Source of the DNA: Rhizobium sp. RU33A
Lineage (GTDB): Bacteria; Pseudomonadota; Alphaproteobacteria; Rhizobiales; Rhizobiaceae
Length of the DNA stretch: 64,000 nucleotides
Assembly: GCF_900156055.1 (NCBI RefSeq)
Contig: NZ_FTMQ01000001.1
Location: 310,001-374,000, forward strand
Direction of reading: 5' to 3'
Positions 17,729-27,818 of this stretch are shown here, in pieces. The stretch's first letter is position 1; every line of letters begins with the position of its first letter. The notes beneath the pieces are model-generated. The model was given only the letters and a program-made list of their open reading frames with translations, did no database searches and was not told where the DNA came from. A program made the position numbers and the translations under genes.

Positions 17729-19027
17729 ATGATCAAGAAGATTTCCCTGGCCGCTCTGGCCTTGACCATGACCGCATCGACGACGCTTGCCGCGACCAAT
17801 ATCACCTGGTGGCACGGCATGGGCGGCCGCAACGGCGAGGTCATCAACGAGATCGCCCAGAAATTCAACGAAGCCCAGAGCGAATGCGCTCTGACGCCCG
17901 TCTCCAAGGGCTCGTATGAAGAGGCCTTGTCGGCCGGCATCGCCGCCTTCCGTTCGGGCGAGCAGCCGAACATTCTGCAGGTCTTCGATGCCGGTGCCGC
18001 CACCATCATCAACGCCAAGGGCGCGACCATTGCAGCCGAAGACCTCCTGAAGGAGAACGGTTTCGAGTTCAACCGCGAAGCCTTTATCGAAGGTGTGCGC
18101 TACTTCTACGCCGATAGCGAAGGCAAGTTCGTCGGCATGCCGTTCAACACCTCGGCACCGATCATGTACATCAACGACGAAGCCCTGCAGAAGGCTGGCG
18201 TCGAAGCCCCGAAGACCTGGGAAGAGTTTGAAGCGATCGCGCCGAAGCTGAAGGAAGCCGGCTACATTCCGCTCGCACAGGCTCAGCTGACCTGGCAGTT
18301 CACCGAGAACTTCTTCTCGCGCAACAACATCCAGTTCGCGTCGAACAACAACGGCTATGACAGCATCGCCGACACCACGATCAACGTCACCGACGAAAAC
18401 CACGTCATGATGTTTGAAAAGCTGAAGGCCTGGTACGATCAGGGCCTGTTCGGCTACTACGGTGCGGCCTGGAACGACAACCAGAAGGTCTTCGAAGAAG
18501 GCAAGGCTGCTCTCTGGATCGGTTCGTCGGGTTCGTTCGGCGGCCTGCAGAAGACCGCGACCATGCCCTTCTCGGCAACCTTCCTGCCTTACTGGGACTC
18601 GATCGAAGGTGCTGGCGTCCACTCCTTCATCGGTGGCGCCGCCCTCTTCGCGATGGCTGGCAAGTCGGCTGAAGAAAACAAGTGCTCGGCCTCCTTCTTC
18701 AACTTCCTGACCTCGACCGAAGTCCAGAAGTTCTACCACCAGGCCACCGGCTACGTCGCCATCACCAACGCCGCTTACGAACTGTCGAAGTCGGAAGGCT
18801 ATTACAACGAAAAGCCGGCCGCCGAAGTTGGTATCCAGCAGCTGCAGCTGCCGACCGCCGAGTGGAACAAGGGCTATCGCCTTGGTTTCTACCCGCAGAT
18901 CCGTGCCGTGATGGAGCGCGAATACAACCGCCTCTTCGCTGGTGAAACGACCGCAAAGGACGCCATGGAAACGATCAAGAAGGAAGCAGACGAGCTTCTC
19001 GCCCGCTTCGCCAAGACGGCTGGCTGA
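17729..19027 (+). CDS. ugpB: sn-Glycerol-3-phosphate ABC transporter substrate-binding protein
   Basis: A 432-residue periplasmic binding protein of the ABC family 1 type: signal peptide MIKKISLAALALTMTASTTLAA, then NITWWHGMGGRNGEVINEIA, which is UgpB-like. It should deliver glycerol-3-phosphate or glycerophosphodiesters to UgpAE. The start at 17729 follows GGAGAGGA and places the signal at the N terminus; a longer frame from 17621 runs through the Pho box and is rejected. First gene of ugpBAEC. Codon choice is strongly biased, as expected for an abundant binding protein. Confidence 0.93.
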   Translation: MIKKISLAALALTMTASTTLAATNITWWHGMGGRNGEVINEIAQKFNEAQSECALTPVSKGSYEEALSAGIAAFRSGEQPNILQVFDAGAATIINAKGATIAAEDLLKENGFEFNREAFIEGVRYFYADSEGKFVGMPFNTSAPIMYINDEALQKAGVEAPKTWEEFEAIAPKLKEAGYIPLAQAQLTWQFTENFFSRNNIQFASNNNGYDSIADTTINVTDENHVMMFEKLKAWYDQGLFGYYGAAWNDNQKVFEEGKAALWIGSSGSFGGLQKTATMPFSATFLPYWDSIEGAGVHSFIGGAALFAMAGKSAEENKCSASFFNFLTSTEVQKFYHQATGYVAITNAAYELSKSEGYYNEKPAAEVGIQQLQLPTAEWNKGYRLGFYPQIRAVMEREYNRLFAGETTAKDAMETIKKEADELLARFAKTAG

Positions 19028-19050
19028 TCATTTCTGAAACTTGATTGGGA

Positions 19051-19073
19051 CCCGGGGGCGATAAGCCCCCGGG
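19051..19073 (+). other. Intercistronic GC hairpin between ugpB and ugpA
   Basis: A perfect 9-bp stem CCCGGGGGC / GCCCCCGGG with loop GATAA, starting 24 nt after the ugpB stop and ending 20 nt before the ugpA start. No T run follows. Such stem-loops after binding-protein genes usually protect the upstream mRNA and allow more binding protein than permease to be made. Confidence 0.7.
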
Positions 19074-19093
19074 ACTTGCATTGAGAGGGCTCC

Positions 19094-19975
19094 ATGAAGC
19101 GCGTCCAGTTCAACTCGCGATATCTGCCATATCTGTTCCTGCTGCCGCAGTTCGCGATTATCTCCATTTTCTTCTATTGGCCCTCGATGCAGGCGATCAC
19201 CTCGTCCTTCTATATCGAGGATCCCTTCGGCTTTGGTTCGACCTTCGTCGGCGCCGACAACTACACGGATGCGCTCACTTCGCCGGAATATCAGCGGATC
19301 GCCCGCTTCACGATCGGCTTCAGCCTGATCGTGACCTTCCTCGCTTTGTCGATCGGCATGCTGCTCGCCTTGAAGGCGGATGCGGTGATCCGCGGCAAGT
19401 CGGCCTATAAGACGCTGCTGATCGTCGTCTATGCGATTGCCCCGCCGGTTGCCGGCCTGATTGGTATGATGCTGTTCGACCAGCATATTGGCCCATTCGT
19501 CAAATTCGCCGCCTTCTTCGGCTGGGATATGAAGGTCGGCCTCAATTACTTCGACACGGCCTTCGCCATGGTCGCGGTCGCGGTCTGGAACCAGATCCCC
19601 TACAACTTTATCTTCTTCCTCTCAGGCCTCCAGGGCATCCCGGCCTCGATCCGCGAGGCGGCCGCCATCGACTGCAAGTCGGGCACGCGCCGCTTCTGGA
19701 CGGTCATCCTGCCGCTGCTCACCCCGACCGCCTTCTTCCTATTGGTCATCAACATGACCTATTCGCTCTTCGACACCTTCGGCGTCATCGACGTCATCGT
19801 GAAGGACAAGGCGGCGAACAACCCGATCACGCTGGTCTACAAGGTCTATCTTGATGGCTTCCGCGGAAATGACCTCGGCTCGTCTTCGGCCCAGTCGGTC
19901 ATCCTGATGCTGGTCGTCCTTGTGCTGACCATGATCCAGTTCCGCTTCATCGAACGCCGCGTCCATTACGGTTGA
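19094..19975 (+). CDS. ugpA: sn-Glycerol-3-phosphate ABC transporter permease UgpA
   Basis: A 293-residue inner membrane permease with about six transmembrane helices and the EAA loop REAAAIDCKSGTRRFWTVILPLLTP that contacts the ATPase. The N-terminal stretch YLPYLFLLPQFAIISIFFYWPSMQAI is typical of the MalF/UgpA side of family 1 sugar importers. Second gene of the operon, with a GAGAGGGCTCC site before the ATG. Confidence 0.93.
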   Translation: MKRVQFNSRYLPYLFLLPQFAIISIFFYWPSMQAITSSFYIEDPFGFGSTFVGADNYTDALTSPEYQRIARFTIGFSLIVTFLALSIGMLLALKADAVIRGKSAYKTLLIVVYAIAPPVAGLIGMMLFDQHIGPFVKFAAFFGWDMKVGLNYFDTAFAMVAVAVWNQIPYNFIFFLSGLQGIPASIREAAAIDCKSGTRRFWTVILPLLTPTAFFLLVINMTYSLFDTFGVIDVIVKDKAANNPITLVYKVYLDGFRGNDLGSSSAQSVILMLVVLVLTMIQFRFIERRVHYG

Positions 19976-19986
19976 GGAGAGCGCCA

Positions 19987-20829
19987 ATGTACCGCACCAA
20001 ATTCTTCGACCATCTGATCCTGATCGCGGGCGTCATCTTCATGCTCGGGCCCCTGGTCGTCGCCTTCACCACCTCAACCCATTCGGCCGCCGAGATCCAT
20101 ACGAACGGCCTGATGCTCTCCGTGGGTGACGATTTCACTGAGACCTACAACAAGGTCCTGTTCAAATCCGGCGGCTTCACCGGCCAGGTAACCGGTCTCA
20201 CCATGGCGATGAACTCGCTGATCCTGGGTCTCGGTTTTGCCATCGGCAAGATCGTGCTTTCGATGCTCGCGGCCTATGCCATCGTCTATTTCCGCTTCCG
20301 TTTTGCGACCCTCGCCTTCTGGCTGATCTTCACCACGCTGCTCCTGCCGCTCGAAGTGCGCATCATGCCGACCTACAAGGTCATGAGCGAACTCTCGCTC
20401 CTAAACAGCTATCAGGGCCTGATCTTGCCGCTTCTGGCGTCGGCGACCGGCACCTTCTTCTTCCGCCAGTTCTTCAAGTCCGTGCCCGACGAACTGCTCG
20501 AGGCCGCCCGCATCGATGGCGCTGGCCCCTTCAAGTTCTTCATCGATATCCTGCTGCCGCTGTCGCGCACCATGATCGCCGCCGTCTTCATCATCATGTT
20601 CGTCTATGGCTGGAACCAGTATCTCTGGCCCATGCTGATGACCACAGATGAAGGCTTCTACACCCTGATGCGTGGCATCAAGCAGATCCTGCAGGTCTGG
20701 GTCGGCTCGCAGATCCCCGATTACAACGAAGCCTTTGCCATGGCCGTGCTCGCACTCCTGCCCCCCGTCATCGTGGTGGTGGTGTTCCAGAGCTGGTTCA
20801 TCAAGGGCCTCACCGAAACCGACAAGTAA
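19987..20829 (+). CDS. ugpE: sn-Glycerol-3-phosphate ABC transporter permease UgpE
   Basis: A 280-residue permease of the MalG/UgpE side with six predicted helices and the EAA loop [29 protein letters not shown]. The ATG at 19987 ([10 protein letters not shown]) follows a GAGGAG site; an in-frame ATG at 19972 overlapping the ugpA stop would add five residues. It pairs with UgpA to form the channel. Confidence 0.93.
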   Translation: MYRTKFFDHLILIAGVIFMLGPLVVAFTTSTHSAAEIHTNGLMLSVGDDFTETYNKVLFKSGGFTGQVTGLTMAMNSLILGLGFAIGKIVLSMLAAYAIVYFRFRFATLAFWLIFTTLLLPLEVRIMPTYKVMSELSLLNSYQGLILPLLASATGTFFFRQFFKSVPDELLEAARIDGAGPFKFFIDILLPLSRTMIAAVFIIMFVYGWNQYLWPMLMTTDEGFYTLMRGIKQILQVWVGSQIPDYNEAFAMAVLALLPPVIVVVVFQSWFIKGLTETDK

Positions 20830-20843
20830 AGGGAGTGCCGACC

Positions 20844-21956
20844 ATGGCGTCCATCGACATCAACGAGGTCTCCAAGATTTACGACAAGGGCGGCGCTAAG
20901 GCCGTCGATACCGTCGATATCCAGATCGAGGACGGCGAGTTCATCGTGCTCGTCGGCCCCTCTGGCTGCGGCAAGTCCACGCTCCTGCGCATGGTCGCCG
21001 GGCTGGAGGAAATCTCGCAAGGGACGATCTCAATCGGCGACCGCGTGGTCAACGAGGTCGAGCCTGCCGATCGTGATATCGCCATGGTCTTCCAGAACTA
21101 TGCGCTCTATCCGCACATGACCGTCTACGACAATCTTGCCTATGGCCTGAAGAACCGCGGCACGCCGAAGACGGAAATCGCCGCCCGCGTGGCAGAAGCG
21201 GCCAAAATGCTGGAAATCGAAAAATATCTCGATCGCAAGCCGCGTGCGCTCTCTGGCGGCCAGCGCCAGCGCGTCGCCATGGGCCGCGCGATTGTGCGGA
21301 AGCCCGCCGTCTTCCTCTTTGACGAGCCGCTGTCGAACCTCGACGCCAAGCTGCGTGTCACCATGCGCGGCGAAATCCGCAAGCTGCAGAAGCGGCTGAA
21401 GACAACAGCGATCTACGTCACCCACGACCAGCTCGAAGCCATGACGCTTGCCGACCGGCTTGTTGTCCTCAACGGCGGTCGCATCGAGCAGATCGGCACG
21501 CCGCTTGAAGTCTACAACCGCCCTGCCTCCACGTTCGTCGCAAGCTTCATCGGCTCGCCAGCCATGAACCTCGTGGACGCCCGCATTGAAGGTGGGCAGC
21601 TGCTCTTCGGGGATGTCGCGCTCCCGGTGGACGGCGCTTGGTCGGACGGTCCGGTCCGCCTTGGAATGCGCGCCGAGGATCTCGTTCTGACCCATGAGAA
21701 CGATGCGCAGTTTTCGCTGACAATCGACTATGTCGAGGAACTCGGCGCCCAGCGTCTGGTGCATGGTCTGGTCGCAGGTCAGCCGATGACAGCGGTCGTC
21801 GCCTCGCATGTTGACTTGAGCGAACGTCTTTCGCTGCGCATCTCCCCGTCCAAGCTGCATGTCTTCTCCGCTGATAGCGGACGCCGGCTGGATGCGAGCC
21901 GTACAGTTGAAGACGAGCAGCCTATCGCGCAGGAGACCGAGCGGGTCTTCGCCTGA
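20844..21956 (+). CDS. ugpC: sn-Glycerol-3-phosphate import ATP-binding protein UgpC
   Basis: A 370-residue ABC ATPase with Walker [10 protein letters not shown], signature LSGGQRQR, Walker [14 protein letters not shown] and H-loop [15 protein letters not shown], followed by a C-terminal TOBE/MalK-like regulatory domain ([24 protein letters not shown]). It energises UgpBAE and completes the operon. The start at 20844 ([11 protein letters not shown]) follows GGGAG; an in-frame ATG at 20835 is less well spaced. Confidence 0.94.
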   Translation: MASIDINEVSKIYDKGGAKAVDTVDIQIEDGEFIVLVGPSGCGKSTLLRMVAGLEEISQGTISIGDRVVNEVEPADRDIAMVFQNYALYPHMTVYDNLAYGLKNRGTPKTEIAARVAEAAKMLEIEKYLDRKPRALSGGQRQRVAMGRAIVRKPAVFLFDEPLSNLDAKLRVTMRGEIRKLQKRLKTTAIYVTHDQLEAMTLADRLVVLNGGRIEQIGTPLEVYNRPASTFVASFIGSPAMNLVDARIEGGQLLFGDVALPVDGAWSDGPVRLGMRAEDLVLTHENDAQFSLTIDYVEELGAQRLVHGLVAGQPMTAVVASHVDLSERLSLRISPSKLHVFSADSGRRLDASRTVEDEQPIAQETERVFA

Positions 21957-22058
21957 GCGTTCCGGGCTCACCGTCGCTTCAGCAAAATTCAAGGTCGGCG
22001 GCGTTGCGTTCGCGCGGCGCGCCGCCTAAATCTGCTGAGCAATCGCAAGGGATAGCTC

Positions 22059-23006
22059 ATGGCCAATATCACAAACGTCGCCGTCCAGATGGACCACGTA
22101 TCCACGATCAACATCGCGGGCGATAGCACCTTCGCCATGAGCATTGAGGCCCAGAACCGTGGCTATAAGCTCTTCCACTACACGCCGGACCGGCTCTCGA
22201 TGCGCGACGGTAAGGTCTTTGCAACCGTCGAGCCCATGGAGCTGCGCGACGTCAAGGGCAACCACTACACCCTCGGAGCGCCGGAACGCGTCGATCTCTC
22301 GACCATGGATGTCATCCTGCTGCGTCAGGACCCGCCTTTCGACATGGCCTACATCACCTCGACGCATCTGCTCGAGCGCATCCATCCGAAGACGCTTGTC
22401 GTCAACGACCCGGCCTGGGTGCGCAATTCGCCGGAGAAGATCTTCGTCACCGAATTCGCCGACCTGATGCCGCCCACCCTGATCACCAAGGATCCCACTG
22501 AGATCGCGCGGTTCCGCGAAGAGCAGGGCGATATCATCCTGAAGCCGCTCTACGGCAATGGCGGCGCCGGCGTCTTCCACTCGACCCGCGACGATCGCAA
22601 CTTCTCCTCGCTGATGGAAATGTTTGGCCAGATGTTCCGCGAACCCTTCATCGCGCAAGGCTACCTGCCGGCGGTGCGCAAGGGCGACAAGCGCATCATC
22701 CTCGTCGATGGTGAGCCCGTCGGCGCGATCAATCGCGTTCCTGCCGAACACGATGCCCGCTCCAACATGCATGCTGGTGGCAGACCGGAACCGACCGAAC
22801 TGACCGCGCGCGAGCGGGAAATCTGCGCACGCATCGGTCCGGCCCTGCGCGAGCGCGGCTTCCTGCTCGTCGGCATCGACGTCATCGGCGACTACATGAC
22901 TGAAATCAATGTGACGTCGCCGACCGGCATTCGCGAGGTCAAGAAGTTCGGCGGTGCGGATATCGCTGCACTCCTCTGGGACGCGATCGAGCGCAAGCGC
23001 GCCTAA
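22059..23006 (+). CDS. gshB: Glutathione synthetase
   Basis: A 315-residue ATP-grasp enzyme that joins gamma-glutamylcysteine and glycine. Typical segments are [20 protein letters not shown] at the N terminus, the ATP-grasp lid [12 protein letters not shown] and C-terminal [15 protein letters not shown], which holds metal ligands. Full length for the family. It begins 100 bp after ugpC, past a GC-rich inverted stretch near 22000, and is probably transcribed on its own or with comM. Confidence 0.96.
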   Translation: MANITNVAVQMDHVSTINIAGDSTFAMSIEAQNRGYKLFHYTPDRLSMRDGKVFATVEPMELRDVKGNHYTLGAPERVDLSTMDVILLRQDPPFDMAYITSTHLLERIHPKTLVVNDPAWVRNSPEKIFVTEFADLMPPTLITKDPTEIARFREEQGDIILKPLYGNGGAGVFHSTRDDRNFSSLMEMFGQMFREPFIAQGYLPAVRKGDKRIILVDGEPVGAINRVPAEHDARSNMHAGGRPEPTELTAREREICARIGPALRERGFLLVGIDVIGDYMTEINVTSPTGIREVKKFGGADIAALLWDAIERKRA

Positions 23007-23196
23007 CCCGCCAAAACAGCGCTGACGTTCGATCGAGTTCCGGCACTGCAGCCGTTACAACGCCATGGCGACCCAAGGCTGCATTCGTTCCTCAAATGTT
23101 CTTGCGTTCAATTGCGCCTTATGCGAGATTGTTGTCATCGTCACACGCAACATGAAGTTGCTTTGGTGGCCTCAGGTCGATCGGCGAGGGCGGGCA

Positions 23197-24726
23197 ATGG
23201 TAGCGCGTATCAGTACGGTGGCATTCCAGGGCATCGAAGGCGTGCCCGTCGAAGTTCAGGTCATGGTGGCGCCCGGCAAGACGGGTATGCAGATCGTCGG
23301 TCTGCCGGATAAGGCGGTGGCCGAAAGTCGCGAACGGGTGCAGGCGGCCTTGCATGCCTCGGGTCTGGCGCTTCCCGCCAAGCGGGTGACGGTTAATCTC
23401 GCGCCAGCTGATTTGCCGAAAGAGGGCTCTCACTTTGATTTGCCGATCGCCCTCGGCTTGATGGCGGCGCTCGGCGCCATCCCGGGTGATGCGCTGCAGG
23501 GCTTTCTGGTGATCGGAGAACTCAATCTTGACGGCACGATCGCGTCGATCGCAGGGGCTTTGCCGGCCGCGATCAGCGCCAACGCCATGGACAAGGGGCT
23601 GATCTGCCCGGCTGACAGCGGCGCCGAGGCCGCCTGGGCCGGCAGCGAGATCGATATCCTCGCCCCGCGCAGCCTGATCGCGCTTGCCAATCACTTCAGG
23701 GGCACGCAGGTGCTTTCCCGGCCGGAACCTTCGATCCGGGCACCCGTGGCCAACCTGCCGGATCTTGCCGACATCAAGGGCCAGGAAAGCGCCAAGCGGG
23801 CGCTGGAGGTCGCAGCCGCCGGCGGACATAATCTGCTTTTCGTCGGCCCGCCCGGCTCGGGCAAGTCAATGCTGGCCGCCCGCCTGCCGTCGATCCTGCC
23901 GCCGCTCTCTGCGGCAGAACTGCTCGAAGTCTCTATGATCCATTCGATCGCGGGGCAGCTTTCGGGCGGCAAGCTCTCCGATCGCCGGCCCTTCCGCACG
24001 CCGCATCACTCCGCCACCATGGCGGCTCTCGTCGGCGGCGGGTTGAAGGCCAAGCCTGGCGAGGCGTCGCTTGCCCATCATGGCATTCTCTTCCTCGACG
24101 AACTGCCGGAATTCGCGCCGCCCGTGCTCGATGCACTCCGCCAGCCGCTCGAGACCGGCGAATGTATCATCGCCCGCGCCAACCACCGGGTTTCCTACCC
24201 CTCCGACTTTCAGCTGGTGGCGGCCATGAACCCCTGCCGTTGCGGCATGGCGGGCGAGCCTGGCCATGTCTGCGCGCGCGGCATCCGCTGCCAGACCGAA
24301 TATCAAGGCCGGATCTCGGGGCCGCTGATGGACCGTATCGACATCCGCATCGATGTGCCCGCCGTCTCGGCCTCGGATCTGATCCGGCCCCGCGCGGCAG
24401 AAAGCAGTGCGGAGGTCGCAAAGCGCGTGGCCTCGGCCCGCGCCCGTCAGCGGGATCGTTTCGAGCGCTTGGGCCTGCCGTTCAGCACCAATGCCCGTTG
24501 CTCGACGGCGCTGATCGAGACCCTGGCTGAACCGGATGCCTCCGGGCTGCAGCTCTTGCGTGATGCAGCAGAGAAATTCCGCTTTTCGGCGCGCGGTTAT
24601 CACCGTGTGCTGAAGGTGGCGCGGACCCTTGCCGATCTCGATGGGGTGGAAACCCTGGGGCGTATCCATCTGGCCGAGGCGATCTCGTACCGCATCGCCT
24701 CCGAACGGCTGGCAGCGGCCGCGTGA
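23197..24726 (+). CDS. comM: YifB/ComM family Mg-chelatase-like AAA ATPase
   Basis: A 509-residue protein: an N-terminal Lon/ChlI-like domain (GLPDKAVAESRERVQAAL, VNLAPADLPKEGSHFDLPIALGL), an AAA core with Walker A GPPGSGKSM and FLDELPEF as Walker B, the zinc-like cluster NPCRCGMAGEPGHVCARGIRC, and a C-terminal helical lid. The homologue ComM is a hexameric helicase promoting branch migration in natural transformation. I chose the ATG at 23197 (MVARISTVAFQG) with GCGAGGG upstream; the 132-bp extension to 23065 looks non-coding. Confidence 0.9.
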   Translation: MVARISTVAFQGIEGVPVEVQVMVAPGKTGMQIVGLPDKAVAESRERVQAALHASGLALPAKRVTVNLAPADLPKEGSHFDLPIALGLMAALGAIPGDALQGFLVIGELNLDGTIASIAGALPAAISANAMDKGLICPADSGAEAAWAGSEIDILAPRSLIALANHFRGTQVLSRPEPSIRAPVANLPDLADIKGQESAKRALEVAAAGGHNLLFVGPPGSGKSMLAARLPSILPPLSAAELLEVSMIHSIAGQLSGGKLSDRRPFRTPHHSATMAALVGGGLKAKPGEASLAHHGILFLDELPEFAPPVLDALRQPLETGECIIARANHRVSYPSDFQLVAAMNPCRCGMAGEPGHVCARGIRCQTEYQGRISGPLMDRIDIRIDVPAVSASDLIRPRAAESSAEVAKRVASARARQRDRFERLGLPFSTNARCSTALIETLAEPDASGLQLLRDAAEKFRFSARGYHRVLKVARTLADLDGVETLGRIHLAEAISYRIASERLAAAA

Positions 24727-24783
24727 CCGGCGACATATCGGAAGAAGGGATAGGAGGAACCGGGCGGAAAGAGGAAGAGTGGA

Positions 24784-25827
24784 TCAGACCGGCACGGCCG
24801 TCGGGCGAAGCATGTCGACAGGAAGCGTGAGACGCACCTCGGCTCCGGTCTCCGGATAGGCGATCTCCGTATGGCCGCGCACGCCAGCGATGACGCGTTT
24901 CATCAGGGTGGAGCCGAAACCGCCAGATCCCGGCTGTGGCGTAAGGGGTGGCGGACCGCCGCTTTCGCTCCAGCGCATGACGAGTTGCTCGGTTCCGTCT
25001 TGGGCGGTCTCGATGTCCCAGATCAGGGATACCTGGCCATGGCCGACGCTGAGGGCGCCGTATTTTGCGGCATTGGTGCCGAGCTCATGCAGGATCAGGC
25101 TGAGCACGACGACGGTCTGGCCGCCGATCGGGACGCGCGGACCCTGTGCCGTGAAGCGAGGTGTGCCGACGATGGCAAACGGTTCAAGCGCCTGGAAAAT
25201 GACGCTTTGCAGCGACGCGTCCTCGCCCTCGCGAAGACCCCGCAGCAGGAGGTTGGACCGGCCGAGCGCCGTCAGCCGATCGCGTAGCCGCGCGGCCAGC
25301 TCATCGGCGCTTGAGGCATTCTTGAGGGAAAGGCTGATGATCGCATTGATGGTGGCGAAGATGTTCTTGAGGCGATGGTCCAGTTCCTGGGCCATGACCT
25401 CCTGCTGTTCGGCCAGCCGCTGAACCTCCTCGCGGGTGCTGATCTCCTGACGATAGGCTTGCTTCATCATGTAGATCAGCGTCAGGTCGGTGGTGACCAC
25501 GAACAGGTAGAGCCCCATGGCGAGCAGAGTGCCGAGCGAAAAGTCGAAACGCCCCGGGCTGATGAAGAAGTACCAGGCAGCTAGACCGGAGAGTGCGGCA
25601 ACCAAGAGGCCCTGCCGGACGCCGAAGACAAAACCGCAGATGATAACGGCGGGAAAGAAGGTGAGGAATGGGAAGCCCGCCGGCAGCACGGGATCGAACC
25701 AGGCGCGGATCGCCAGTGCTATGGCGAACACGATGAGGCTCGCGACATAGGTCGCGATCAAGCTGCTCGTCGACAGTCGCTCTTGAACGGAGGCAAACGC
25801 AGGCAGGCGATGAAGTAATGCGCGCAT
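24784..25827 (-). CDS. Membrane-bound HWE family sensor histidine kinase (DUF4118)
   Basis: A 347-residue kinase. Residues about 25-120 form four transmembrane helices of the DUF4118 (KdpD-like) type, followed by a short linker helix. The phosphoacceptor is H151 in AQELDHRLKNIFATINAI. HWE hallmarks are the N-box His in HELGTNAAKYGALS and the WxExGGP element as WSESGGPPP. There is no receiver domain and no adjacent regulator, so it is an orphan kinase. HWE kinases often feed the PhyR general stress pathway. The start at 25827 (MRALLHRLP) is chosen because the longer frame runs antisense over the cysK 3' end. Confidence 0.88.
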   Translation of the reverse strand: MRALLHRLPAFASVQERLSTSSLIATYVASLIVFAIALAIRAWFDPVLPAGFPFLTFFPAVIICGFVFGVRQGLLVAALSGLAAWYFFISPGRFDFSLGTLLAMGLYLFVVTTDLTLIYMMKQAYRQEISTREEVQRLAEQQEVMAQELDHRLKNIFATINAIISLSLKNASSADELAARLRDRLTALGRSNLLLRGLREGEDASLQSVIFQALEPFAIVGTPRFTAQGPRVPIGGQTVVVLSLILHELGTNAAKYGALSVGHGQVSLIWDIETAQDGTEQLVMRWSESGGPPPLTPQPGSGGFGSTLMKRVIAGVRGHTEIAYPETGAEVRLTLPVDMLRPTAVPV

Positions 25828-25908
25828 AGGGCCCCTTGAGGACTGCAGTCGACCTGTCGTGAGATACTCTAGCCGGGGAATGGGACGGCTGCAATCGAGG
25901 GGCGAGGA

Positions 25909-25931
25909 GGCGCCGGCGGTTGCCCGGCGCC
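25909..25931 (-). terminator. GC-rich hairpin after cysK
   Basis: A perfect 8-bp stem GGCGCCGG / CCGGCGCC with a 7-nt loop, 11 bp past the cysK stop and about 80 bp before the kinase start. It lacks a clear T run on the minus strand, so it may be an attenuating or mRNA-protecting hairpin rather than a full terminator. Confidence 0.5.
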
Positions 25932-25942
25932 CCTTCGGTGGC

Positions 25943-26911
25943 TTACTCGCCGAGACCGGCAAAGAGCGCGGTCGACAGATAGCGCTCGGCAAAGGACGGA
26001 ATGATGACGACAATCGTCTTGCCGGCATTTTCTTCACGCTGGCCAAGCTTGATCGCCGCCGTCAGCGCAGCACCTGAGGAGATGCCGACCGGCACGCCTT
26101 CAAGGCGGGCAACGAGACGCGCATGTTCGAAGGCTTCGTCATTGGTCACGGTGATGACCTCGTCATAGACATGGGTATCCAGGATCGCCGGCGCAAAGCC
26201 AGCGCCGATCCCTTGGATCTTGTGCGGGCCGGGATTGCCGCCGGAGAGGACCGGGCTATCGGCCGGCTCGACGGCGACGATCTTGATCTCGGGCTTGCGG
26301 CTCTTCAGCACCTGGCCGGTGCCGGTAATGGTGCCGCCTGTGCCGATGCCGGAGACGAGGAAGTCGATCTGGCCGTCGGTGTCGTTCCAGATTTCCTCGG
26401 CTGTTGTCTTGCGATGGATTTCCGGATTGGCGGGGTTCTCGAACTGCTGCGGGATGATCGCATCCGGCGTCGTCTCGGCCAGTTCCTGTGCCTTGGCAAT
26501 GGCGCCCTTCATGCCCTTTGCGCCCTCGGTCAGCACGAGCTCGGCGCCGAGCAGGGCCAGCATCTTGCGGCGTTCGATCGACATGGTCTCGGGCATGGTT
26601 AGGATCAGGCGATAACCCTTGGCTGCGGCTGCAAAGGCGAGCGCAATGCCGGTATTGCCGGATGTCGGTTCGATGAGAACCGTCTTGCCGGGCACGATTT
26701 TGCCCTGGGCTTCCAGGCTCTCGATCATGGCCACGCCGATACGATCCTTGACGGAGGCGATCGGGTTGAAGAATTCGAGCTTGGCGAGCAGATGCGCCTT
26801 CACGCCCTTTTCCTTGGCCAGCTTGTCGAGCCTGACGATCGGGGTGTCGCCGATCGTCTCGGTGATCGAACCATAGACGCGTCCGCGGCCGGGTTTCTTC
26901 TGCTCAGTCAT
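25943..26911 (-). CDS. cysK: Cysteine synthase A
   Basis: A 322-residue PLP enzyme that makes cysteine from O-acetylserine and sulfide. The PLP lysine lies in [16 protein letters not shown], followed by the substrate loop [12 protein letters not shown] and the phosphate-binding glycine loop [11 protein letters not shown]. Length and order are those of CysK. It is preceded by AAGGGAGA. The hairpin and kinase gene lie downstream. Cysteine feeds glutathione made by the nearby GshB, a loose metabolic link. Confidence 0.95.
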   Translation of the reverse strand: MTEQKKPGRGRVYGSITETIGDTPIVRLDKLAKEKGVKAHLLAKLEFFNPIASVKDRIGVAMIESLEAQGKIVPGKTVLIEPTSGNTGIALAFAAAAKGYRLILTMPETMSIERRKMLALLGAELVLTEGAKGMKGAIAKAQELAETTPDAIIPQQFENPANPEIHRKTTAEEIWNDTDGQIDFLVSGIGTGGTITGTGQVLKSRKPEIKIVAVEPADSPVLSGGNPGPHKIQGIGAGFAPAILDTHVYDEVITVTNDEAFEHARLVARLEGVPVGISSGAALTAAIKLGQREENAGKTIVVIIPSFAERYLSTALFAGLGE

Positions 26912-27087
26912 CGGTGTCTCCCTTATGATTTGGTTCGCGCGAGCTTACGCCCGCCGACCGGTCCTTGCCAGCATAGCCATGCCGCGGCGAGCGTGATCCG
27001 TGGAAAAATCTGCTCCGTGGGTCCGGTCGCAATCGTCTCCTGGTGAGAAAAGCGCCTGCCGCCTGTTTGTTTCATGCCGCGTGCCGA

Positions 27088-27705
27088 TCAGGCCGCCCGC
27101 GCCGTGATATAGGCGGCGGTGCCGGCAAGGATGCCGGCAGCACTTCGGTTCAGGACTTTCAGCGCTTCCGGACGCTTCATGAGCCCGCGCGCCTGGGCCG
27201 CGAGCAGGATATAGGGCAGAAGCACCGCCATCAGCACGACAAAGGTCAGGCCGACGAGCAGGATGTAGTCGGCAAGTCCGATCGCCTCGAGCGGGATCAG
27301 CGTCGGCACCAGCGCGACGTAAAACAGCATGGTCTTCGGATTGCCAAGCGTCACCAGAAGGCCTGAGAGGAAGGACATGGACGGGCGCATGGCGCGCTCC
27401 GCCTTGATGTCCTGCGGCAAAAGACCTGCTGTCCATAGGTTCCAGGCGACATAGACGAGGTAGGCGGCACCCAGGAATTTCAGGATCAGGAAGGGCGTCA
27501 CGAAGGTTTTCGCCAAGACGGAGAGCCCGAGGATGACGGCGGTCAGATAGACGAGATCGCCGAGGATGAGCCCGAGCCCCATGAAGAAGGTCGGGCGAAA
27601 TCCGGACCCCAGCGCCCGCGCGACGATGGCGGTCATGCCGGGTCCCGGGATGGCTGCAGCAATGAACAGCGCGCCGCAATAGGCGATTATGGTCGTCAGT
27701 GTCAT
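27088..27705 (-). CDS. LysE/RhtB family amino-acid exporter (first of a divergent pair)
   Basis: A 205-residue membrane protein with about six helices and the LysE/RhtB pattern: IPGPGMTAIVARALGSG after helix 1 and SFLSGLLVTLGNPKTMLFYVALVPTLI in the middle. It exports an unidentified amino acid or derivative. It is transcribed away from a second LysE gene across a 267-bp region with a perfect 18-bp palindrome. The A/T-poor stretch downstream to cysK (26912-27087) holds nothing I recognise. Confidence 0.87.
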   Translation of the reverse strand: MTLTTIIAYCGALFIAAAIPGPGMTAIVARALGSGFRPTFFMGLGLILGDLVYLTAVILGLSVLAKTFVTPFLILKFLGAAYLVYVAWNLWTAGLLPQDIKAERAMRPSMSFLSGLLVTLGNPKTMLFYVALVPTLIPLEAIGLADYILLVGLTFVVLMAVLLPYILLAAQARGLMKRPEALKVLNRSAAGILAGTAAYITARAA

Positions 27706-27818
27706 CGAGGTCCTCCGCTCACAAGCCGTTCTATTGAATTTGAGAGGGATAGGAAAGCGCCTCGATCACAGCCGTTGCGCAAGATCCACGGCGACACGCG
27801 GCACAAACCCTGGCGCTG

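Noticed and set aside
21990-22030. GC-rich inverted stretch (GGCGGCG ... CGCCGCC) after ugpC as a terminator
   Set aside because: Arms are imperfectly placed with a long loop and no T run; it may just reflect GC-rich spacer before gshB.
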